A stretch of 64,000 nucleotides of DNA from UBA4782 sp034429195 (GCA_034429195.1 DAOUGQ010000018.1:186001-250000); one strand, 5' to 3'; positions 18,138 to 26,960 are shown, numbered from the stretch's first letter. Program-made: numbers and translations. The notes: a model not told the origin generated them from the letters alone.

Positions 18138-20126
18138 CTATTTGGTAAACATCTCAAAATAATCATCCGTAACTGTATTTTCTGGTGAAATCCCTAAAGT
18201 AGTCAACAATTCGGAGATCAATCCAGATTTTAGCTCTGCATCTTTCTGACTCCATGTGCGACTCTTTATTTCAATAAACTTTCCGACAGTTGGTTCTTCG
18301 ATGGTGTCCAGGTTAATAAAAAATTCAGTATTTTTGTAAAGGATCAAATACCTCAAGCGGTCTTTTTCGAATTCCAATTCTGAAGAAGGTTTGAAGTACT
18401 CTCGATAAAAGCGTAAGCTTTGCGTTGCAGGAGCAAAAAATCGTGATCGAGATAGTAAAACCTGGTTGGGAAATTTATGTTCACGTGCTGGACCAATATG
18501 AGTCAGCCGGCTTCGTACATTGGTGATCGTACCATTTTCATCGATGAAATGATCTTCACGATAACGAAGACGTTCTTTTTCTTCACCATCCTGAAAAAGG
18601 AAATAGGTATCGTATTCTCGATAATGTCTTTTTCGTATGACCCTTATCTTATCAGTGTTTGCAATAATTGCTTCTAGCACAGGCTCTAAGTTTTCTACTT
18701 TCACCTTCGCTTGTACTTCAAAACTTTCTTCTTCGCTTGCTCCACCAATGGCGATTAACTTAGAGAGGACGGATTTTTCACGCCGGATAAGGAAAATATC
18801 AATCTTTTGCGCATATTCCTGGCTATGAAGGAGTAGTTCTTTTTCATCCAGTGTGAGCAGATTGCGGTCTCTCATCACCCATTTTCCATTAATCATGACA
18901 TCAGTGACATCGGTTGCTTTTGCAGAATAGACAATCTGGGCATAAACGCTATGAGGATCACGTGCAAAATGAGGTGAATTATGTAATTGATTAATGTCCA
19001 CCAGGATCATATCTGCTCGTTTGCCAGGTTCTAATGAACCAGTAATATTTCCTATATGCATTGCCTCTGCACCCATTCTGGTAGCCATAACCAGAGTTTG
19101 TTGAGCAGGCAGGGTGGTGGGATCATTGCTTGCTGTTTTTGCCAAAAGTGATGCCAGACGGATCTCCTCAAACATATCCAGATCATTATTCGAAGCAGGG
19201 CCGTCAGTGCCAATACCAACATTCAAGCCAATGTCCAGCATGCGTTTAACCGGAGCGATACCTGAAGCCAGCTTTAAATTGGAAGTTGGATTGTGCGCAA
19301 CTCCGGCATGAGCATGAAGCATGGTACGCATTTCACCATCATCGATATGGACACAATGTGCAGCTAATACTTTCGCTTCAAAAAGTGTCTGCTTTTTCAA
19401 ATAAGGAACTACGGGCATCCCCTTTTCTTTCCGGTTGTTTTCCTGTTCGAGCGCAGTTTCAGCAATATGAATATGTAGAGGTACGTCAAATTCAATCGCA
19501 AGTTCAGCAGTGGCTCGGAGGATATCTTCTGTGCAGGTATATACTGCATGGGGAGCAACTGAAGGGACAATCAGGGAATGTCCTTTCCATCCCTGAATAA
19601 AGTTCCTGGCGTATGCCAACCCTTCTTCAAAGCTGGCAGCATCTGGGGTGGGAAATTTCATTACGGTTTGTGCACACAATGCACGCATACCAGCATCTGC
19701 AGTTGCCTGAGCGATATGATCTTCAAAGTAATACATATCTGCAAAAGTAGTGACACCACTGTGTATCATTTCTGCACAGGCGACCTGTGCGCCTAACCGA
19801 ACAAAATCTGGAGAGACAAATTCGCGTTCGACAGGCATCATGTATCCCATCAGCCAAACATCCAGCCGAAGATCGTCAGCTAATCCTCGGAGTAGAGTCA
19901 TGGGTACATGAGTATGGGTATTGATCAAACCGGGCATTAATATTTTGCCATGACAATCCACTATTTTATTTGCAGAGAATTGTTTTTGAAGATCTGATTC
20001 CAACCCAACTGCAATAATCTTGTCACCTTTTACGGCAACTGAACCAGAAGCAAATTGTGTAAGCAATGGATCCATGGTTAAAACATGGGCGTTAGTAAAA
20101 AGGAAATCTATTGTTGTCTTTTCCAT
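18138..20126 (-). CDS. mtaD: MTA/SAH deaminase-like amidohydrolase fused to a C-terminal CYTH domain
   Basis: The 662-residue protein has two parts. Residues 1 to about 435 form an amidohydrolase of the 5'-methylthioadenosine / S-adenosylhomocysteine deaminase type: HTHVPMTLLRGLADD, HIAETALEQ, VLAAHCVHIDDGE and IGTDGPASNNDLDM carry the metal and catalytic residues. Residues about 468-662 read as a CYTH domain (triphosphate-binding tunnel fold): EVQAKV in place of ExExK, YDTYFLFQDG, ERLRYRE, EFEKDRLRY and FINLDTIEEPTVGKFIEIKSR. The start is set at ATG 20126, since the frame continuing to 20243 overlaps cinA and lacks a proper leader. A fusion of these families is unusual. The CYTH part may bind a triphosphate compound or RNA-like ligand, but that is inference. 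Confidence 0.8.
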   Translation of the reverse strand: MEKTTIDFLFTNAHVLTMDPLLTQFASGSVAVKGDKIIAVGLESDLQKQFSANKIVDCHGKILMPGLINTHTHVPMTLLRGLADDLRLDVWLMGYMMPVEREFVSPDFVRLGAQVACAEMIHSGVTTFADMYYFEDHIAQATADAGMRALCAQTVMKFPTPDAASFEEGLAYARNFIQGWKGHSLIVPSVAPHAVYTCTEDILRATAELAIEFDVPLHIHIAETALEQENNRKEKGMPVVPYLKKQTLFEAKVLAAHCVHIDDGEMRTMLHAHAGVAHNPTSNLKLASGIAPVKRMLDIGLNVGIGTDGPASNNDLDMFEEIRLASLLAKTASNDPTTLPAQQTLVMATRMGAEAMHIGNITGSLEPGKRADMILVDINQLHNSPHFARDPHSVYAQIVYSAKATDVTDVMINGKWVMRDRNLLTLDEKELLLHSQEYAQKIDIFLIRREKSVLSKLIAIGGASEEESFEVQAKVKVENLEPVLEAIIANTDKIRVIRKRHYREYDTYFLFQDGEEKERLRYREDHFIDENGTITNVRSRLTHIGPAREHKFPNQVLLSRSRFFAPATQSLRFYREYFKPSSELEFEKDRLRYLILYKNTEFFINLDTIEEPTVGKFIEIKSRTWSQKDAELKSGLISELLTTLGISPENTVTDDYFEMFTK

Positions 20127-20139
20127 AAATGTAATTATC

Positions 20140-21285
20140 CTATATATTGCGTCGTATGAAATCAAGAATCGAATTATTTGACCAGATAGTTCTATGAAGT
20201 GGTGAACCGCCATAGGATCGCTGATCTTCATACCACGTATCATTAAGCATCAACCCGATAAATAATTTCTGTTGATCGACACCTGGTTGTAAAGCACAGG
20301 CAAGAATGATGCAGGAGGGATTCTTCTGCGAAAGAAGGATCGCTTCTTTGTTCAACCGTTTTTTATCAAGAGGCTCTTTTCGTTTATACGATTTTTGAAG
20401 TGTAACACCACATTTTCGTAATTGGGTGACCAATGAATCATCCATACCAGAGGTCAATATAACGACCTTCTTCTGTTTTTCTTTCAATTTAGTTGCTACA
20501 ACACTTTCTAGTGTATCAGAATCAGTACCGTAAATAGAATTTCCTAATCGTCTCTGAACGGTTTCAGCCACTGGTTGGATCATACTCTCCGCTTCTTCAC
20601 GAGAATTAGCTTTGGCAGTGATTCGAATATCAATCTGACCCGGGTGAGCTAAAAGACCAACTGTGGGATTGGAAAGTAACTCGAGATCTCCTATTTGTTC
20701 GTCAACCTTTGATTCTCCCATGCCGGAAACGTGCAGAACATGAGCCAGGATCAATTGATGGAGATCAAACTTCTTGCGTAGCAAAGGGAGGATGCAGTTG
20801 TCAAATAAGTATTCCATTTCGCGCGGTACACCAGGCAAACTGATCACTATACTGTTCTCAATTTCAATATAAAAAGCAGGTGCAGTTCCAACCGGATTTT
20901 CTATCCCTATAGCACCAAGTGGGATGAACGCCTGTCTGCGGTTGTTTTCTGATGCTGGTCTGCCATATCGCTGGAACCGTGAAAGTATTTGATCCCATAA
21001 TTCCTGCCGAAATTCCAAATCAGTATTAGCAGCCAAGGCAACCGCCTGCCGTGTAGGATCATCGACGGTTGGTCCTAATCCTCCTGTAGTGATGACAATG
21101 TCAGATCGTTTGATTGCATCACGGATGGCGTCAGCAATACGTTGAGCATTATCACCGATCAAAGTCGCTCGAAAAAGGTCGATTCCCGCATTTCGGACTG
21201 CTCGTGCCAGATATTGTGTGTTAGTATCTTGAATTTCGCCAAGCAGGAGTTCTGTTCCAATGGCAATGATTTCTATAGAAGGCAT
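20140..21285 (-). CDS. cinA: CinA-like protein (MoaB/MogA domain with a shortened C-terminal region)
   Basis: The 381-residue protein begins with the molybdopterin-binding-like domain of CinA: IIAIGTELLLGEIQDTNTQYLA, ITTGGLGPTVDDPTR and SLPGVPREMEYL. The central region LSNPTVGLLAHPGQIDIRI fits the CinA middle domain. The C-terminal domain, normally a nicotinamide-mononucleotide deamidase of about 160 residues, is much reduced here (about 110 residues from VVILTSGMDD) and lacks the typical ESCTGG start. Deamidase activity is therefore doubtful, while a pyrophosphatase-like N-terminal activity is possible. It precedes the deaminase gene by 13 bases, so the two are probably one transcript. Confidence 0.8.
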   Translation of the reverse strand: MPSIEIIAIGTELLLGEIQDTNTQYLARAVRNAGIDLFRATLIGDNAQRIADAIRDAIKRSDIVITTGGLGPTVDDPTRQAVALAANTDLEFRQELWDQILSRFQRYGRPASENNRRQAFIPLGAIGIENPVGTAPAFYIEIENSIVISLPGVPREMEYLFDNCILPLLRKKFDLHQLILAHVLHVSGMGESKVDEQIGDLELLSNPTVGLLAHPGQIDIRITAKANSREEAESMIQPVAETVQRRLGNSIYGTDSDTLESVVATKLKEKQKKVVILTSGMDDSLVTQLRKCGVTLQKSYKRKEPLDKKRLNKEAILLSQKNPSCIILACALQPGVDQQKLFIGLMLNDTWYEDQRSYGGSPLHRTIWSNNSILDFIRRNI

Positions 21286-21409
21286 AAAGTTTATTTCTCT
21301 CTTTGTGAAGTGATAAAGTTTAGCATGGTATACCGTAGTTCGTCAATTAAATACCGACAGGGCGATCTACCTTTTCATCTCTTACAGGTCAGGTAAAATA
21401 CATAGTATC

Positions 21410-21808
21410 ATGAATGTACAAACCAGAGACAAGAAGAATCCAGAAACCCGTAATCAGAAACTTGCCCGGTGGGGTGAAAAATTAGCTGGAAATATTATGA
21501 GAGAAAAGGGATTAATAATTATTGCTGCGAATACTCATACCCCTTATGGTGAAGTTGATCTGATCGTCTCAGATGATGCTGGTATTCGTTTTGTTGAGGT
21601 GAAGACAAGGTCTTCTCAAGCATTTGGTCGACCAGAAGCAGCCATAGATATGAGAAAAATGAAACACATGCAGCAAAGCGCTGCATGGTATATCCAGACC
21701 CATCCAGAGGTAGAGCAGAATTGGCAAATTGATGTTTTTGCTATCCTTGTCGATCCGAAGAACTGGAATGAACATCAGGTGGAGTGGTTCGAAAATGTCT
21801 CAAGCTGA
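21410..21808 (+). CDS. yraN: YraN-family protein (UPF0102, endonuclease-like fold)
   Basis: The 132-residue protein matches UPF0102. GEKLAGNIMREKGLIIIAANTHTPYGEVDLIVSDDAGIRFVEVKTR-type organisation is present, with the GEVDLI and FVEVKTR blocks giving the Asp and the Glu-x-Lys of a PD-(D/E)XK-like fold. A biochemical role is not settled for the family. The end overlaps miaA by 14 bases, so the two genes form a unit divergent from cinA. Confidence 0.9.
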   Translation: MNVQTRDKKNPETRNQKLARWGEKLAGNIMREKGLIIIAANTHTPYGEVDLIVSDDAGIRFVEVKTRSSQAFGRPEAAIDMRKMKHMQQSAAWYIQTHPEVEQNWQIDVFAILVDPKNWNEHQVEWFENVSS

Positions 21809-22727
21809 TAAGAAATTGCCTTTGATTGTAATAGTCGGACCAACTGCCGTGGGAAAAACAGAGCTTTCCATAAGGCTAGCAATGCAGATGAATGGAGAGA
21901 TCGTTTCAGCGGATTCACGTCAAATTTACAAGAAAATGAATATTGGAACAGCAAAGCCAACTCCAGAAGAATTGAGCATGGTACCACATCATTTAATCGA
22001 TGTGGTGAATCCTGAAGAAATATTCAGCCTGGCATTGTTTCAACAAAGTGCATACAAGATTATTGATGATATCCTCCAAAGAGGAAAGCTGCCATTTCTT
22101 GTTGGTGGAACCGGGCAATATGTACGCGCTGTAGTACAGGGATGGAAACCCCCGGAACTTCTTCCCGATCTGGAATTAAGGAAGAAACTTGAGAAGGATG
22201 CGGTGTCCTTTGGCGGTGATTTTCTATATGAAAAACTTTGCGAAAAAGACCCTGAAGCTGCCAGTATTATTGATCCGCGGAATGTACGTAGAGTGATCAG
22301 GGCATTAGAAGTCATTGAACAAACGAAGCAACCGTTCTCAGTTCAAAGAGCGAAAATAGAGCCGAAATATGAATTTACCCAAATCGGATTAATCAGACCT
22401 AGACAGGAGCTGTACCAGCGGATTGATTTACGAATTGACCAGATGATTGCAAATGGATTATTACAGGAAGTCGAAAAAATATTGGCAGATGGTTGCCCAG
22501 TTGATTCGCCGTCATTATCCGCTATTGGGTATAGAGAAATGATTGCAGTTATCCAAAGAAAATACGAACTTGATGAAGCTATAATATTAATGAAAAGAGC
22601 TACACGTAATTATGTGCGCCGGCAAGCAAACTGGTTCAGTATGAATGATCCCAACATCAAATGGTTTGAGATGAACATTGATACTTTTGATCAGGTACTT
22701 GCATTCTGTAGAGATCGGATAAGGTGA
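21795..22727 (+). CDS. miaA: tRNA dimethylallyltransferase MiaA
   Basis: The 310-residue enzyme adds a dimethylallyl group to N6 of A37 in tRNAs reading U-starting codons. The P-loop GPTAVGKTELS is at residues 14-24, SADSRQIYKKMNIGTAKP follows, then HHLIDVVNPEE, FLVGGTGQYVRA and the C-terminal RRQANWF. ATG 21795 is chosen over the upstream frame from 21729 because it puts the P-loop at the normal distance. It overlaps yraN by 14 bases. A strong bidirectional terminator follows. Confidence 0.94.
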   Translation: MSQADKKLPLIVIVGPTAVGKTELSIRLAMQMNGEIVSADSRQIYKKMNIGTAKPTPEELSMVPHHLIDVVNPEEIFSLALFQQSAYKIIDDILQRGKLPFLVGGTGQYVRAVVQGWKPPELLPDLELRKKLEKDAVSFGGDFLYEKLCEKDPEAASIIDPRNVRRVIRALEVIEQTKQPFSVQRAKIEPKYEFTQIGLIRPRQELYQRIDLRIDQMIANGLLQEVEKILADGCPVDSPSLSAIGYREMIAVIQRKYELDEAIILMKRATRNYVRRQANWFSMNDPNIKWFEMNIDTFDQVLAFCRDRIR

Positions 22728-22731
22728 AGAA

Positions 22732-22765
22732 AAAATCGGAAGCTTTCAGTCTTCCGATTTTCTTT
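22732..22765. terminator. Bidirectional rho-independent terminator between miaA and ftsH
   Basis: An 11-bp perfect stem AAAATCGGAAG (22732-22742) / CTTCCGATTTT (22751-22761) with an 8-base loop. It is flanked by A-rich sequence on the left and TCTTTATTTT on the right, so it can act for both convergent genes. Confidence 0.85.
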
Positions 22766-22780
22766 ATTTTGTAAAATGTA

Positions 22781-24649
22781 TTAAGATATCCCATTCACTA
22801 ATACTGGTGTACCGCTTTTCTTTGGGAATGGTGGCGGGAAGATCGCTTCGAATTCTTCTTTATTGATCGTTTCGACTTCTATTAATTTCTTTGCGACTGC
22901 ATCCAATTTATCACGATATTTTGTTAGGATGTCTGTCGCTTGCTGATATGCTTCATGTACCAACTTGCGAACTTCCTGATCGATCTTTTCAGCCACAGCC
23001 TCTGAATAATCTCGTTGTTCAGAAATTTCGCGACCTAAAAAGATAAGCTCTTCTTTTTGACCATATACCATGGGACCAAGTTCTTCGCTCATTCCGAGCC
23101 TGGTTACGATAGTTCGTGCTAATTGGGTTACACGTTCTATATCGTTTGCAGCACCAGATGTAATATCGTCAAAAACCATAGCTTCAGCAGATCGCCCACC
23201 TAACAAACCAACCATTTCTGCTATTAATTTCTTGCGACCAGTTAATGTACGGTCATCTTTTGGTAAAGCTATTGTGTAACCAGCTGCCATACCACGTGCG
23301 ACGATAGTTACCTTTTGCACTGGGTCAGCTTCGGGTAATGCATTCATTACTACTGCATGACCAGCTTCATGATATGCAATAATGAGTTTTTCTTCCTGAC
23401 TGATGAGGCGGCTCTTGCGTTCTGGTCCAGCAATAACTCGTTCTACAGCTTCTTCGAATTCTGTCTGTGTAATTGCTCGTTTATTCCTTCGAGCTGCGAG
23501 AATTGCTGCTTCATTGACAAGGTTTTCAAGGTCTGCACCTACAAACCCAGGTGTACCTCTAGCAAGTACTGCCAGATCAACCGCTGGATCGAGTGGTTTC
23601 CCTTTTACATGAACTTTTAAGATAGCTTCGCGACCACGTACATCAGGTCTATCTAGAACAACACGACGATCGAAACGACCGGGGCGTAGTAATGCAGGGT
23701 CAAGAATATCAGGACGGTTGGTGGCTGCCATGATGATGATATTTGTATCAGTATCAAAACCATCCATTTCCACCAACATCTGGTTCAAGGTTTGTTCACG
23801 TTCATCATGACTGCCACCTAAACCAGCACCACGTTGACGTCCAACAGCATCAATTTCATCTACAAAAACGATACATGGTGAATTCTTTTTTGCCTGATCA
23901 AACAGATCGCGGACACGGCTAGCTCCAACGCCGACAAACATTTCCACAAATTCTGATCCAGAGATGGAGAAGAAGGGAACACCTGCTTCTCCAGAAACTG
24001 CTTTAGCCAGCAGTGTTTTACCCGTTCCAGGAGGTCCAACAACCAGAACACCTTTAGGAATACGAGCTCCAAGCGAAATAAATTTTTGAGGTTCGCGCAA
24101 AAATTCTACAACTTCACGCAACTCTTCTTTCGCTTCATCGACTCCAGCGACATCTTCAAATGTCACTGTTGGCTGATCACCACGGAACATGCGAGCTCGC
24201 GATTTTCCAAATGACATGGCTGCATTATTACTACCCTGTGCCTGACGCATGATAAAGAAGAACGCTGCACCCAAGATAATGAAGGGAAGGATATATCCCA
24301 GGGTAGTAAGCACGCCTACCACCGGACTTGGAGCTTTGATCTCAATACTGATTTTATCAGGCTGAAGCTCTTCAGGTGTAACTCCGAGTTGAATAAGCTG
24401 CTCTATTAATGTCGCACTGCTTTCTTTTATGGAAGTGCCCTGATTGCCTTCAGTTGCATAATAAATGGTTAACCGATTATCATTTTCAACAATGCGGGTA
24501 ATCTCGCCATTTTTTATACCTTGTGCTACCTCATTAATTGAAAGTGCTTTCGTACTATTGTTTGATGAACCATAGTTATATACCAGCAAGGCAACAATGG
24601 CGATGAACAATAGCAGGTAGATAAGATATGATTGATTTCTTTGGTTCAC
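22781..24649 (-). CDS. ftsH: ATP-dependent zinc metalloprotease FtsH
   Basis: The 622-residue membrane AAA+ protease degrades misfolded and regulatory proteins. Two transmembrane helices lie at about residues 7-25 and 112-134 with a periplasmic-type segment between. AAA motifs are Walker A GPPGTGKT at 205-212, Walker B VFVDEIDA near 262-269 and the SRH region ATNRPDILDPALLRPGRFDRR. The zinc site HEAGH is at 427-431. The GTG start at 24649 has TGGAGGAA just upstream. The leader contains an extended -10 promoter and a perfect inverted repeat. The C-terminal tail is short. Confidence 0.97.
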   Translation of the reverse strand: MNQRNQSYLIYLLLFIAIVALLVYNYGSSNNSTKALSINEVAQGIKNGEITRIVENDNRLTIYYATEGNQGTSIKESSATLIEQLIQLGVTPEELQPDKISIEIKAPSPVVGVLTTLGYILPFIILGAAFFFIMRQAQGSNNAAMSFGKSRARMFRGDQPTVTFEDVAGVDEAKEELREVVEFLREPQKFISLGARIPKGVLVVGPPGTGKTLLAKAVSGEAGVPFFSISGSEFVEMFVGVGASRVRDLFDQAKKNSPCIVFVDEIDAVGRQRGAGLGGSHDEREQTLNQMLVEMDGFDTDTNIIIMAATNRPDILDPALLRPGRFDRRVVLDRPDVRGREAILKVHVKGKPLDPAVDLAVLARGTPGFVGADLENLVNEAAILAARRNKRAITQTEFEEAVERVIAGPERKSRLISQEEKLIIAYHEAGHAVVMNALPEADPVQKVTIVARGMAAGYTIALPKDDRTLTGRKKLIAEMVGLLGGRSAEAMVFDDITSGAANDIERVTQLARTIVTRLGMSEELGPMVYGQKEELIFLGREISEQRDYSEAVAEKIDQEVRKLVHEAYQQATDILTKYRDKLDAVAKKLIEVETINKEEFEAIFPPPFPKKSGTPVLVNGIS

Positions 24650-24661
24650 AAATTCCTCCAG

Positions 24662-24686
24662 GTTCTATCAACTGAACCGATAGAAC
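24662..24686. repeat. Inverted repeat GTTCTATC-N9-GATAGAAC in the ftsH leader
   Basis: Perfect 8-bp arms at 24662-24669 and 24679-24686 with a 9-base spacer. It sits between the predicted ftsH transcription start and the ribosome site. Spacer length equals that of CIRCE elements but the arm sequence differs. It could be an operator or an mRNA hairpin. Confidence 0.55.
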
Positions 24687-24696
24687 TCTATGTCCG

Positions 24697-24705
24697 ATTA
24701 TACCA
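24697..24705 (-). promoter_or_regulatory. Extended -10 promoter of ftsH
   Basis: On the minus strand this reads TGGTATAAT, a TGn-extended -10 element. The -35 region is weak, as is usual for extended -10 promoters. It lies about 50 bases upstream of the GTG start. Confidence 0.5.
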
Positions 24706-24774
24706 AGCTATCCATACGATCGGAAGCATAAAAGCAAGCAAGTTTCATAAATATTAAGATAATTCTTATACAAT

Positions 24775-25989
24775 TTAGGATTTATTGATATGATTTAGCA
24801 TATCAACGACTTTTTTGACCTGACGTATAAGCTCTTGATCATGCAAAACAATTTTGTGGATCAATTTTTTAAAAGTGATCATTCCATATTTTGCTGAATT
24901 AGTTTGATATTGCCAGGTAGAATCGGGTAACGTTGATAGTAAATTGATTATCTGAATTCGTGAATCAATGAAATCTTGCAAAGCAAGTTGCCCATTCTGA
25001 TGAATATATCCCATTTCATTGGACCAGTTTTCTGTCTCAATATTGGGGAAATTGGTATATGCTTCAGTGATCACTCGTTGAATTCCAGGTAAATACACTT
25101 CTTGATCTCGATCACGAAAATAGCAACATAATTCGTTTAATGAGTAATCATTATCATCTGGCTGCAGGCTCCACTTCTGAAAGGGTATATCCTTTGTTAG
25201 CGTTTCTAATGCAGCAGGAGTTGATTTCATCACGTTCAGCATTGCAGGTATGGTTGAAAAGTCATTAGAGAATTTTTCTCCACTGATCCTTTTCAACCAG
25301 GGAATTGCCTCTGATAGCTGCCCTGAGCTACTTAATGTATGTGAGGTAATATTTCTTTTGCCATCTGTACTTTGAATGAAAAATGTAGGAAAGCCAAGCG
25401 ACTCTGCAGAAAGAATGTCTTGTCCCATATGATTGCCTATCATAACGGCTGGCGCAGAAGGCCACCCGAGTTGAGCAAGCAATTCAACAAAATAAGATGG
25501 ATTGGGTTTTGCAAAATGGAAATCCTCATATGTTGAGACAATACTAAATGGATAATTCTCCATTGGAATTCCCGCCCAGGATAGGCGCTGCATTGTCGCT
25601 ATGCGTGGAAAGAAAGGATTTGTTGCAATGGCTACCTGGTGACCCAGTGAAAAGGCAGTTTCAATTAGGGTTTTGGATTCTGGTAGTTGTCTGGTTAATC
25701 TTTGAAGCTGACCATAATCATTCCTGTAATAATCATCCAGAATATCTATTATTTCACTACGAGGTATATTTATAGCATCATAAAAATAAGCATTAAAAGT
25801 TTGTTCGAGAGTTAAAGCAGGCGAGTCTTTTGCTAGCATACGTTCAGTGATGATCTTCATTTCATGCGCAAATAAATCAGGATCAACTCTGCCTATTTTT
25901 TGTGCAAGTGATTTGATATAAGTGGGAAAAAATGTTTCTTCGGTGCAAAGAAGTGTGTCGTCAAGATCAATAAGAACAGTAATTTTCAC
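24775..25989 (-). CDS. HAD-family hydrolase fused to a DinB-like four-helix domain
   Basis: The 404-residue protein starts as a haloacid-dehalogenase phosphatase: VLIDLDDTLL (motif I, nucleophile Asp), VAIATNPFF (motif II), and MIGNHMGQDILSAESLGFPTFFI (motif III/IV region with the acidic pair replaced by NHMGQD). From about residue 245 onward the sequence changes to helices with WSLQPDDNDYSLNELCCYFRDRD and FKKLIHKIVLHDQELIRQV, the His-bearing pattern of DinB/YfiT-like proteins that bind metal and thiol cofactors. The GTG start at 25989 overlaps the upstream gene as GTGA. A combined role, such as processing a phosphorylated thiol or nucleotide compound, is conjecture. Confidence 0.7.
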   Translation of the reverse strand: MKITVLIDLDDTLLCTEETFFPTYIKSLAQKIGRVDPDLFAHEMKIITERMLAKDSPALTLEQTFNAYFYDAINIPRSEIIDILDDYYRNDYGQLQRLTRQLPESKTLIETAFSLGHQVAIATNPFFPRIATMQRLSWAGIPMENYPFSIVSTYEDFHFAKPNPSYFVELLAQLGWPSAPAVMIGNHMGQDILSAESLGFPTFFIQSTDGKRNITSHTLSSSGQLSEAIPWLKRISGEKFSNDFSTIPAMLNVMKSTPAALETLTKDIPFQKWSLQPDDNDYSLNELCCYFRDRDQEVYLPGIQRVITEAYTNFPNIETENWSNEMGYIHQNGQLALQDFIDSRIQIINLLSTLPDSTWQYQTNSAKYGMITFKKLIHKIVLHDQELIRQVKKVVDMLNHINKS

Positions 25990-26333
25990 CTGATATCTCC
26001 AGCAGGATCTTCAACTTGAAAATCAATCGATTTGTGACACTGACCGCAACCTATATGAGGTTCTTTCACATCCTGGTGAGATCTGGTGCAATAAGCTGTA
26101 ACTTTAACTGATTTTCCTAAACGAAAAACACCAGGTTGAACTTCTGCAGAAAGATGCATATGTGTACATCCGTTCGCACGCAAGATTGATGGAACTTGAC
26201 AAGATTTACAAAGAGTTGGTACCCAATTTCGTGGAGGTGAAACATTACCAATCAAATCACAACGATTTTGATTACGTCCACGATGGTATTCACCAAAAAA
26301 GAAGGGGCACTCTGTGCCGAATGGCGTGCGCAT
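25986..26333 (-). CDS. Cysteine-rich small protein, likely zinc- or cluster-binding, function unknown
   Basis: A 115-residue protein with nine cysteines: TECPFF, NRCDLI, LCKSCQ, NGCTHMH, YCTRSH and the C-terminal GCGQCHK. The pairs are consistent with zinc ribbons or a metal cluster. No family was recognised. ATG 26333 is preferred because the longer frame to 26381 would run into the efp terminator hairpin and begins with an unrelated leader. Its stop overlaps the start of the HAD-DinB gene by four bases (GTGA), implying coupled translation and perhaps shared function. Confidence 0.6.
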   Translation of the reverse strand: MRTPFGTECPFFFGEYHRGRNQNRCDLIGNVSPPRNWVPTLCKSCQVPSILRANGCTHMHLSAEVQPGVFRLGKSVKVTAYCTRSHQDVKEPHIGCGQCHKSIDFQVEDPAGDIR

Positions 26334-26353
26334 AGATGTACTCCGAAATAAAA

Positions 26354-26378
26354 AGGTTATCCCCACGGGGGGATAACA
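26354..26378 (-). terminator. Rho-independent terminator after efp
   Basis: On the minus strand a 9-bp stem GTTATCCCC / GGGGATAAC (26356-26364 with 26369-26377) is followed by CTTTTTATTT. It separates efp from the downstream Cys-rich gene. Confidence 0.75.
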
Positions 26379-26396
26379 CAAATTTGCTGAATTTAA

Positions 26397-26960
26397 TTAT
26401 CCATTTACGCGGGTAACATAACCACCCGTACGTGTGTCAATACGGATGATATCTCCCGTTACGACAAAGTAGGGTGTCATTACTTCCAGACCAGTTTCGA
26501 CTTTAACCTTTTTTGTCACACCAGTCGCAGTATCACCTTTGACAGCAGTTTCTGCTTCAATTACTTCCATATCAACAGTTGTTGGAAGCTCCATGTCGAC
26601 TACTTCTGATTGGAAGAAGGTCAGCTTGACTTCCATATTTTCTTTCAGCAATCCAACATACTCTTGAATTGTATCTTTCCGAACAGTAGTCTGCTCAAAA
26701 GTTTCGGTATCCATAAAATAATAAAAGTCACCATCATTATAGAGATAAGAGCTCATGCGGTGATCTAAACGTACATCCTGAACTCTGTCACCTGACTGGA
26801 AGGTTTTTTCCAGTGTAGTCCCGCTGCGTAAATCTCTGGCTTTAATACGGATGGTGGCATTGCCACGTCCTGGCTTATTATGGCTATATTCCAAAACACG
26901 ATACAGGTTGTTATCGAGTTCAAAAGTAACGCCTTTGCGAAGATCATTAACGTCAATCAT
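26397..26960 (-). CDS. efp: Elongation factor P
   Basis: The 187-residue translation factor relieves ribosome stalling at proline runs. The three-domain layout and length are normal. The N-terminal KOW-like domain shows DLRKGVTFELDNNLYRVLEY and the loop HNKPGRGNA carries Lys at the site that is modified in many bacteria. The C-terminal OB domain ends with DIIRIDTRTGGYVTRV. No modification gene (epmA/epmB, earP or ymfI) is adjacent. It has its own promoter and terminator, so it is monocistronic. Confidence 0.97.
   Translation of the reverse strand: MIDVNDLRKGVTFELDNNLYRVLEYSHNKPGRGNATIRIKARDLRSGTTLEKTFQSGDRVQDVRLDHRMSSYLYNDGDFYYFMDTETFEQTTVRKDTIQEYVGLLKENMEVKLTFFQSEVVDMELPTTVDMEVIEAETAVKGDTATGVTKKVKVETGLEVMTPYFVVTGDIIRIDTRTGGYVTRVNG

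Noticed and set aside
18138..20243. Deaminase-CYTH protein starting at 20243
   Set aside because: The first 39 residues overlap cinA by about 100 bases and do not look like the family. ATG 20126 gives the normal amidohydrolase start.
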